In this document: positions 9,089-15,930 of the stretch, one piece after another
Numbering within the stretch: position 1 is the first letter of the stretch
How the letters are laid out: the number at the start of each line of letters is the position of its first letter
Assembly: GCA_018064665.1 (NCBI GenBank)
Contig: JAGHUV010000014.1
Span: 81,043-145,042, forward strand
Source of the DNA: Candidatus Crickella caballi
GTDB taxonomy: Bacteria; Bacillota; Clostridia; Peptostreptococcales; Anaerovoracaceae
DNA length: 64,000 nucleotides
Direction: 5' to 3'
Program-made: the position numbers and the translations under genes
The notes under the pieces: model-generated
Seen by the model: only the letters and a program-made list of their open reading frames with translations
Databases searched by the model: none
Told to the model about the DNA's origin: nothing

Positions 9089-10414
9089 GCTGTCGATATC
9101 CATTGTCTCTTCTTCGCAAGCTGCTTCAACAAGCAGAAGGTCGTCACGGTGAGCAGAGATGATCTGTCTGCCGCCGACATCGCCGGAAAGAGTCATGAGC
9201 TCATCCCTGTAACAAGACGAGAATATTTTGGGATTGCACATCCTTCCTTGCCATGCAAGTGAAACGATGCCTGCAGTCCCTTTTTTGTATGCCTCAGTCA
9301 GAGCTTCAATACTTGAGTTAGTAAGACCCGGCTGGTCGCATACGCAGAACATATACGCATCAGCTTCTCCGGCAGCCTCGATACCAAGCTGCATGCTGTG
9401 AGATATACCGAGGTCAGGCCTTTCATTAATAACCACATCATAGTCCGGCACCAGCGCCGACACTTCATCGTATTGAGTGACGATTATCTTCTTAAACCAA
9501 TCCGAGGAGTTGACGGCATCAAGCACACCGGATATCATCGGACGTCCGTCATACATAATATGCATAAGCTTATTGCTTCCAAATCTCACACTGTTGCCGG
9601 CAGCCTCAAGTATTACAGCAATGCGTGGCTCACAGGAGTCAGGAAGAAGTGTTCCCCAGGCACTCTGTATGCCCGATACGGCAAGCATTTTCTGCAGCTT
9701 ACGAGCTACAGCCTGAAGCTTTTCGTTGTCTGCCTGGTTGAGGAAAACGCGATATTCACCACGGAATCCTTTGGCACCACCGTCAGGCGATGCAAGTACA
9801 GCACGCATGAATGTTTCATCAACAGTATCTCTGTAGATATTATCTGGAACTACATCGGCACAATACATGACGTCCTGAGTATTTTTACCAAATGCGGATA
9901 AACCTGTAACACATACTGTTATATCAGTGCAATCGGGAATTACCGGTTCGTGCTCCGACGGATATTTGAAAGGCATGTGACGAGAGCCGTCTGCTTCTAC
10001 AAGAATAACATCGGCAGCCGTATAGATATAATCCATTATTTCAGATGACGGCATAATTACTTTGCGCGGGTTATCCGGATCTGTTGCTGCAACAAAAACT
10101 ACTCCATGCTTCGCAAGATTATCGTTAATGTCCCGGCATAATAAGTCTGCCGAATCTACTGAATTCTGTATAAGCGAAACTACATCGATGTAAGGATTAA
10201 ATATCTCATCCGAAGTAGAGTAGGGATGTCGCATGTGGGTGGTGGTTGTCACGATAACACTCTTGCCTGATTCAGCAAGCTGCTTAGCCCACGCAAAAAT
10301 GAGAGAGGTCTTGCCGCCTGCACCGACTACGCTTATTACAGCATGATCAGGAAGTTCGAGCCTTAGAGCCTCTGAGATGCTGCTTTGTATACCTTTTAAA
10401 TTCCATGTCTTCAT
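9074..10414 (-). CDS. YqeC-MocA fusion: selenium-hydroxylase accessory domain plus molybdopterin nucleotidyltransferase
   Basis: The N-terminal part (about 1-255) matches YqeC, an accessory family that co-occurs with selenium-dependent molybdenum hydroxylases; it has a P-loop-like VVGAGGKTS near residue 30 and ILVEADGSRH. The C-terminal part (about 265-446) is a MocA/MobA-like nucleotidyltransferase with LEAAGNSVRFGSNKL, VCDQPG and GDVGGRQII. MocA forms the cytosine dinucleotide form of the cofactor. In E. coli these are separate genes (yqeC, ygfJ/mocA). The gene runs opposite to its neighbours and is divergent from the MerR gene. Confidence 0.85.
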   Translation of the reverse strand: MKTWNLKGIQSSISEALRLELPDHAVISVVGAGGKTSLIFAWAKQLAESGKSVIVTTTTHMRHPYSTSDEIFNPYIDVVSLIQNSVDSADLLCRDINDNLAKHGVVFVAATDPDNPRKVIMPSSEIMDYIYTAADVILVEADGSRHMPFKYPSEHEPVIPDCTDITVCVTGLSAFGKNTQDVMYCADVVPDNIYRDTVDETFMRAVLASPDGGAKGFRGEYRVFLNQADNEKLQAVARKLQKMLAVSGIQSAWGTLLPDSCEPRIAVILEAAGNSVRFGSNKLMHIMYDGRPMISGVLDAVNSSDWFKKIIVTQYDEVSALVPDYDVVINERPDLGISHSMQLGIEAAGEADAYMFCVCDQPGLTNSSIEALTEAYKKGTAGIVSLAWQGRMCNPKIFSSCYRDELMTLSGDVGGRQIISAHRDDLLLVEAACEEETMDIDSLDTL

Positions 10415-10473
10415 GAGGATATTTTACCTTCAGGAGCAGGACAGGTCAACGCAAAGAAATACAAGAGTGTACA

Positions 10474-10493
10474 AACCAAAATTATTTTAGGTT
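10474..10493. promoter_or_regulatory. Dyad in the divergent yqeC-mocA / merR intergenic region
   Basis: AACC-AAAAT and ATTTT-A-GGTT form an imperfect inverted repeat just upstream of the MerR-gene -35 box. The right half (TTTTAGGTTTT) recurs before ygeW near 28413. It is a candidate operator by position and symmetry only. Confidence 0.35.
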
Positions 10494-10508
10494 TTTGCCT
10501 TTGCATTC

Positions 10509-10537
10509 TTGTTTTGGTTCTTTTTACCTATTATAAT
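10509..10537 (+). promoter_or_regulatory. Promoter of the MerR-led xdh operon
   Basis: TTGTTT at 10509-10514 and TATAAT at 10532-10537 are 17 bases apart. Transcription would begin about 13 bases before the regulator's ATG. This appears to be the main promoter for the long operon down to hyuA. Confidence 0.6.
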
Positions 10538-10556
10538 ATACGTGGGGTAGACTAGA

Positions 10557-11339
10557 ATGAAGAAGAATTACGATAGAACATGGAAAATAGGTGAACTTGC
10601 TAATATGTTCGATATTAATGTTCAACTCCTGCGTCATTACGACAAGGAGGGTCTTCTGGTTCCTGCTATCAGAAATGACAAGACCAAGTGGAGAACCTAT
10701 AAATACGATCAGATTTATCCTCTCGGTATGATTCGCTTTCTGAGGCAGCTTAATTGTTCTCTGGATGATATCGGCTCATTCATGCCTGCACGTAATTCGG
10801 AGAATACCGAAAGATATCTTAAGCATTGCATTAAAGCAGAGCGAGCAAGATATGAAAAATTGCTTAAAATGGAATCGGTTCTGAATGATAGATTTTCGCT
10901 CATCAATCGTGAGATGAAATATGCTGCAGCGGATCAGATATACATTTACTCTGAGGAGGAGATGTATTATATCGAAATCGGAGGTATCGAGGATATCTTC
11001 GTAGATGAGCTTTTTTACCTCTATCCTACACTTGTTTTCTACGAGGGGGATGAGAGAAGATTTGCCGTATGGATACCGGGAGAATCGACGCCTGAATTTG
11101 AAAAGTACGAGGACAAGTTCAGAGTCCTTAAGAACGATGAATATCTGGTGGGTTTCCACAGAGGCCCGCATGAAGATATAAAAAACACCTTCGAGAGGAT
11201 GCGGGACGCAGCACCAAGCATACTCGATGAAGGATGCATTCTCGATGAGAATGCTATCTGCATTGACATCGTTGACCAGTTTGTTGAGGCAGATAAAAAC
11301 AATTTTGTTACTAAAGTTATGATAAAAATATACAGATAA
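10557..11339 (+). CDS. MerR-family regulator with C-terminal effector-binding-like domain
   Basis: Residues 8-75 form a MerR winged helix (WKIGELANMFDINVQLLRHYD), followed by a helical linker that would dimerise the protein. The C-terminal ~130 residues resemble the GyrI-like small-molecule-binding fold (paired YYIEIGG / FRVLKNDEYLVGFHRG regions). It is the first gene of the xdhA-hyuA transcription unit, 13 bases ahead of xdhA. The simplest reading is a purine- or cofactor-responsive autoregulator of the operon. The effector is unknown, and the 17-base promoter spacer is not the stretched 19-20 bases of classic MerR activation targets. Confidence 0.8.
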   Translation: MKKNYDRTWKIGELANMFDINVQLLRHYDKEGLLVPAIRNDKTKWRTYKYDQIYPLGMIRFLRQLNCSLDDIGSFMPARNSENTERYLKHCIKAERARYEKLLKMESVLNDRFSLINREMKYAAADQIYIYSEEEMYYIEIGGIEDIFVDELFYLYPTLVFYEGDERRFAVWIPGESTPEFEKYEDKFRVLKNDEYLVGFHRGPHEDIKNTFERMRDAAPSILDEGCILDENAICIDIVDQFVEADKNNFVTKVMIKIYR

Positions 11340-11352
11340 AAGGAGGGCATAT

Positions 11353-13671
11353 ATGTCTAACAAGTACATCGGGCAAGCCGTTAAGAGGCTGGACGCTCGT
11401 GACAAGGCCATGGGTCGCATCAAATACGCAGACGATTTGTGCGATAAGGGTGCTCTGATTATAAGAGTGCTTCATTCAACTGTGGCTAACGGCATTGTCA
11501 AGAGCATTGACACGACTGAAGCAGAGAAGGTTCCGGGCGTTGTCAAGGTGTTCACGTGCTTCGATCTGAAAGAGAAGCATTATTATCCTACAGCAGGACA
11601 TCCATGGTCAACTGATCCTGCTCATCAGGACATTGCAGACCGTCTCATTATGACGGACAGACCTCTGTTCTACGGCGATGATATCGGTGCAGTAGTAGCA
11701 GAGAATGAGGTAGCAGCTTCACAGGCACTCAGCATACTTGAGAAAGCCGTTGTATATGAAGAGCTTCCGTTCGTTCTTGAAGCACAGGAAGCAATGGAGG
11801 AGGACGCACCGCTTCTTCACGAGAAGTATCCTAACAATGTACTCGGACACAGCGAGGTTCACATGGGTAACGTTGAGGAGGCTATCAAGGAGCCGGGCCT
11901 TACCAAGGTTGAAGGCTGGTACGAGACTCAGCCTGTACAGCACTGCCACATCGAGAACTTCATCTGCTATGCATATGGTGAAGGAGACAGAACTGTAATC
12001 GTATCTTCCACTCAGATTCCGCACATTGTACGCAGAGTAGTAGGACAGGCTACAGGTATGGACTGGGGCAAATTCCGTATAATTAAGCCTTACATAGGTG
12101 GAGGATTCGGAAACAAGCAGGACGTACTCTATGAGCCACTTACTGCATGGATAAGCATTCAGCTCGGCGGACGCCTGGTTAAGCTTGATGTACCTCGTGA
12201 AGAGACATTCATCTGCAACCGTATAAGACATGCCATCAAGTATCATATAACATCATGGATGAGACCTGACGGAAGCTTTGCAGCACGTACATTCAAGGCA
12301 TGGTGCAACAACGGTGCATACAGTTCACACTGCCACGCAATTGCTGCTAAGGGACTCAACGCATTCCCACAGCTCTATCCATGTGACAACTTTGACGGAG
12401 AGACTTGGACTGTATACACCAACCGCTCTGTTGCAGGTGCAATGAGAGGTTACGGTATGCCTCAGGCAAGCTATGCTTTCGAGTGCCATACTGAGGACTG
12501 CGCTAGGGCAATGGGCATGGATCCGCTGGAGTTCCGCAGACAGAATCTGATGCCTGTCGGATATTACCACGCATTCTCCAAGAACGAGCTCTATTCTGAT
12601 TCATTCAATCAGTGCTTCGATAAGGGAGCTGAGATCATCGGATACTTTGATAAGGTGGAGAAGTATAAGAACCAGACAGGAGATATCAGAAGAGGTATCG
12701 CAGTATCCACATACTGGTACAACACTGCAGTATATCCTATCGCACTTGAGACATCATCCTGCCGTATAGTTATGAATCAGGACGGATCTGTTCAGTTCCA
12801 GCTCGGAGAGACTGAAATCGGACAGGGAGCTGATACTGTTGCAGCTCAGATGATTGCTGATACAGTAGGTATTCCTCTGGACATGGTACATCCGATGTCC
12901 TGCCAGGATACAGATATAACTCCATTCGGTACAGGAGTATATGCTTCAAGAGGCACATATACTCTGGGATTCTCGATTAAGCAGACATCAATGCTTCTCA
13001 AGGAGAAGATTCTGGAGGCGGCTCATCAGTTCACACGCATGCCGGTATTCAATCTGGATATCGTAGACGGCATGATAATCAGAAAGACTGACGGACGTGA
13101 GCTTATGACAATAGGTGAGCTTGCTCTGAGCAAACTGTACACAACAGAGGGTTCACAGCATCTCACAGCTGAATCCACTTATCAGATTAAATCCAACGCA
13201 TACTCATTCGGCTGCTGCTTCGCAGAGGTTGAGGTAGATATTCCGATGTGCCGTGCAAGACTTCTGAACATCGTAAACGTTCATGACTGCGGACAGGTTA
13301 TCAACCCTATGCTTGCCGAAGGTCAGGTGCATGGTGGACAAAGCATGGGAATCGGATATGCTTTGTCCGAGAAGCTCATGTGGGATACCAAGACAGGTAA
13401 GCCACTCAACAACAATCTGCTCGACTACAAGATGTCATCCTTCATGGATCATCCTAGACTCAATGCAGCATTCGTTGAAAACTACGAGCCTACAAGTGCA
13501 TACGGCACAAAGGGACTCGGTGAGCCGCCGGTATGCCCGGTAGCTCCTGCAATCAGAAATGCTATTGGACAGGCAACAGGAATCTACATCAATGAGCTTC
13601 CGCTCTCACCACACACTCTGTTCCGTGAGTTTACAGAAGCCGGCCTCATTGATGATTCGTTTGCAGAATAA
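11353..13671 (+). CDS. xdhA: Xanthine dehydrogenase molybdenum-binding subunit
   Basis: This 772-residue catalytic subunit hydroxylates purines (hypoxanthine, xanthine) using molybdopterin. Molybdenum hydroxylase features are in order: the N-terminal substrate-channel domain (1-130), IGGGFGNKQD near 250, AGAMRGYGMPQ near 360, the glycine-rich ETEIGQGADT near 490, and GLGEPPVCPVAPAIRNA near 720, which carries the catalytic glutamate. Length is close to E. coli XdhA. It starts after AGGAGGG and is followed by its FAD (xdhB) and iron-sulfur (xdhC) partners, so the enzyme is a three-subunit XdhABC. Confidence 0.92.
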   Translation: MSNKYIGQAVKRLDARDKAMGRIKYADDLCDKGALIIRVLHSTVANGIVKSIDTTEAEKVPGVVKVFTCFDLKEKHYYPTAGHPWSTDPAHQDIADRLIMTDRPLFYGDDIGAVVAENEVAASQALSILEKAVVYEELPFVLEAQEAMEEDAPLLHEKYPNNVLGHSEVHMGNVEEAIKEPGLTKVEGWYETQPVQHCHIENFICYAYGEGDRTVIVSSTQIPHIVRRVVGQATGMDWGKFRIIKPYIGGGFGNKQDVLYEPLTAWISIQLGGRLVKLDVPREETFICNRIRHAIKYHITSWMRPDGSFAARTFKAWCNNGAYSSHCHAIAAKGLNAFPQLYPCDNFDGETWTVYTNRSVAGAMRGYGMPQASYAFECHTEDCARAMGMDPLEFRRQNLMPVGYYHAFSKNELYSDSFNQCFDKGAEIIGYFDKVEKYKNQTGDIRRGIAVSTYWYNTAVYPIALETSSCRIVMNQDGSVQFQLGETEIGQGADTVAAQMIADTVGIPLDMVHPMSCQDTDITPFGTGVYASRGTYTLGFSIKQTSMLLKEKILEAAHQFTRMPVFNLDIVDGMIIRKTDGRELMTIGELALSKLYTTEGSQHLTAESTYQIKSNAYSFGCCFAEVEVDIPMCRARLLNIVNVHDCGQVINPMLAEGQVHGGQSMGIGYALSEKLMWDTKTGKPLNNNLLDYKMSSFMDHPRLNAAFVENYEPTSAYGTKGLGEPPVCPVAPAIRNAIGQATGIYINELPLSPHTLFREFTEAGLIDDSFAE

Positions 13672-13694
13672 TGCGGTGAAAGGAGACAGCAGAT

Positions 13695-14582
13695 ATGTAT
13701 GATATTAAAGCTTTATATGAAGCTGAAAGCGTAGAACACGCTGTACAGTTGCGTCAGGAACATCCGGAAGCCCAGATACTTGCAGGCGGTTCGGACGTGC
13801 TGGTGCAGATCAGAGAAGGAAGAAGAGCAGGCTGTGAGTTCATAAGCATATATATGCTCGATGAACTTAGAGGCGTAAGCATCGATGAGGAAGAGAACAT
13901 TCGCATCGGTTCGCTGACAAGCTTCTCCCATATTACTAAGGATCCAATAATTCAGAAATATATCAACGTGCTCGGCGAGGCAGTCGACATGGTCGGCGGA
14001 CCTCAGATCAGAGCAATCGGAACTATCGGAGGTAACACCTGTAACGGAGTTACTTCGGCAGATTCCGCTTCGACTCTTATGGCTTGGGATGCAATCATCG
14101 AGCTGACAGGAGCAAACGGAGTAAGAAGAGTACCTATTAAGGACTTCTATATCAAGGCTAAGGTTGTAGACATCAAGCCTGACGAAATTCAGACAGCAAT
14201 ACTGATTCCTAAGGCATCATATGAAAACTGCTTTGGTCACTATATCAAGTATTCAATGAGAAATGCCCTCGATATCGCTACAACAGGCTGCTCTGTCAAT
14301 GCAGTTCTCAGCGCTGACAAGAAGAGCTTTGAACGCGTACGCATCGGATACGGTGTTGCAGCACCTATCCCTGTAAGAGCATATACAGCTGAGGAGTTTA
14401 TCAAGGGTAAGGAAATTACCGAAGAAAACATTAAGAAGTTTGCTGAGACTGTACTCGAGGACATCAATCCAAGAGACAGCTGGAGAGCCGGAAAAGCACT
14501 CAGACGCCACATCTCGGTAGTAATGGCTGAGAGAGCACTGAAGGAGTGCGTAGAACTTGCGGGAGGTGAGATCAATGGATAA
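13695..14582 (+). CDS. xdhB: Xanthine dehydrogenase FAD-binding subunit
   Basis: This 295-residue subunit passes electrons from the iron-sulfur clusters to an acceptor through FAD. The flavin-binding AGGSDVLVQIREG (about 31-43) and the TIGGNTCNGVTSADSAS loop (about 114-130) identify the family, followed by the C-terminal CODH-type flavoprotein domain. The start follows AAAGGAGA. The gene lies between xdhA and xdhC and overlaps xdhC by 8 bases, as expected for a stoichiometric complex. Confidence 0.92.
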   Translation: MYDIKALYEAESVEHAVQLRQEHPEAQILAGGSDVLVQIREGRRAGCEFISIYMLDELRGVSIDEEENIRIGSLTSFSHITKDPIIQKYINVLGEAVDMVGGPQIRAIGTIGGNTCNGVTSADSASTLMAWDAIIELTGANGVRRVPIKDFYIKAKVVDIKPDEIQTAILIPKASYENCFGHYIKYSMRNALDIATTGCSVNAVLSADKKSFERVRIGYGVAAPIPVRAYTAEEFIKGKEITEENIKKFAETVLEDINPRDSWRAGKALRRHISVVMAERALKECVELAGGEING

Positions 14583-15126
14583 TCAATACAAGGTAGTTCA
14601 CTGCACCATCAACGGCAAGGAGGTTTCCCAGATCGTAGACGTAAGAGCTTCTCTTACAGATATGCTCAGAAACGATTACAGACTGACATCAGTTAAGAAG
14701 GGCTGTGAAGTAGGAGAGTGCGGAGCATGCACCGTAATCATCAATGGCGAGAGCTTTAATTCCTGCATCTATCTGGCTGTATGGGCTGAGGGTAAGGAAA
14801 TATGGACTCTTGAAGGTCTGACAGGTCCGGGAGGCGAGCTTTCCGACATTCAGCAGGCATTCATCGATGAAGGAGCTATCCAGTGCGGCTTCTGCTCACC
14901 GGGCTTCATACTGACCAGCTGGGAGATAGTAAATTCAGGCAGAGAATATACTGATGATGAGCTGAGAAAGGCTCTGTCAGGACACCTCTGCAGATGTACG
15001 GGATATGAGAACATATTCCGTGCTGTTAAGAAAACAATGCTGAGACGCCTTGGCAAGAACGAAGAGGCAGAATTGGTTAATTCGCAGGGTATCACCGAGT
15101 ATCCTGATCCTATGCCATTCAAATAA
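14575..15126 (+). CDS. xdhC: Xanthine dehydrogenase 2Fe-2S subunit
   Basis: This 183-residue protein carries two [2Fe-2S] clusters. The N-terminal ferredoxin-like domain has CEVGECGACTV plus a later Cys (FNSC). The helical domain has CGFCSPG and HLCRCTGY. All eight cluster cysteines can be seen. The ATG at 14575 after GGGAGGTG is preferred to the ORF-track start six codons upstream. The name follows the E. coli XdhABC convention and is distinct from the XdhC/CoxI maturation family gene at 8069. Confidence 0.92.
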   Translation: MDNQYKVVHCTINGKEVSQIVDVRASLTDMLRNDYRLTSVKKGCEVGECGACTVIINGESFNSCIYLAVWAEGKEIWTLEGLTGPGGELSDIQQAFIDEGAIQCGFCSPGFILTSWEIVNSGREYTDDELRKALSGHLCRCTGYENIFRAVKKTMLRRLGKNEEAELVNSQGITEYPDPMPFK

Positions 15127-15142
15127 GAAAAGGAGAATTATT

Positions 15143-15928
15143 ATGGCAAAGACACTGCTGATGGCTAAGAATGCGGCCGAGGCAATTGATGCTAAGATAG
15201 CGTCAGCGGCCTTCCTTGCAGGCGGTACAGAGGTTAATCGTCTGGGCTCGACTGTTGAAGCCGAAACACTGATATCACTTAAGAAATGTGAGGGACTTAA
15301 CAGCATTAAGAAGGATGGAGACAAGGTCCATATCGGTTCTATGTGCACTTTCCAGGACATAGTTGAATCCGAGGATGTTCCTGCTTATCTGAAAGAAGCA
15401 GCTCTGTTCATGGCTTCACGCACTAAGCGCAATATGGCTACGATCGGAGGAAATATTGCAGCACGAAGAAGCGATTCATATCTGCTTCCTGTTCTGTGCG
15501 CTGTAGATGCTGAGCTAAGCTTACTCACCGGGGATCTTGAGGAGAGTAAGAATATCAACTTATACATTAATGAAGAAAATGATGACAGCTTAATTACGGG
15601 AATTACTGTTCCTGAAAGTGTACAGGTAGCTTCCAAGCGCTATGCCAACACAGCGCAGAGCCATGCTGTGATCACTATGAGCGCAGCATCAACAGCTGAA
15701 TGCGTAAAGCTTGCAGTTGCTGTTAAGAACACAGGCATCTTAAGCTTTAATCTGTCATCAAGCGGCAGGCTGACTGAAGAGGCTGCAGTAGCCTTCTTCA
15801 AGAATTATGAGATCAAGGACATTGAGGATGATATGTTCGGAAGCGTGGATTATAAGCGCTATCTTCTCGGTATTACAGCATATGATCTGTGCAAACAGCT
15901 CATCGCTGAGTCAGGAAAGGAGGTATAG
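15143..15928 (+). CDS. ygfM: Second FAD-binding molybdenum-hydroxylase subunit, YgfM-like
   Basis: This 261-residue protein resembles E. coli YgfM. It has an N-terminal flavin loop LAGGTEVNRLG, a second loop TIGGNIAARRSDSYLLPVL, and a C-terminus with FGSVDYKRYLLGITAYDLC. It starts at ATG 15143 after AAAAGGAG, not at the upstream ORF-track start inside xdhC. It stands immediately before xdhD, as in E. coli, and probably supplies the FAD module for that catalytic chain. The physiological reaction of the YgfM-XdhD pair is not established. Confidence 0.85.
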   Translation: MAKTLLMAKNAAEAIDAKIASAAFLAGGTEVNRLGSTVEAETLISLKKCEGLNSIKKDGDKVHIGSMCTFQDIVESEDVPAYLKEAALFMASRTKRNMATIGGNIAARRSDSYLLPVLCAVDAELSLLTGDLEESKNINLYINEENDDSLITGITVPESVQVASKRYANTAQSHAVITMSAASTAECVKLAVAVKNTGILSFNLSSSGRLTEEAAVAFFKNYEIKDIEDDMFGSVDYKRYLLGITAYDLCKQLIAESGKEV

Positions 15929-15930
15929 GC

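Noticed and set aside
14575-15126. xdhC as the same protein family as the gene at 8069
   Set aside because: The name clash is only nomenclature. This gene encodes the 2Fe-2S subunit, and the one at 8069 is an XdhC/CoxI maturation factor.
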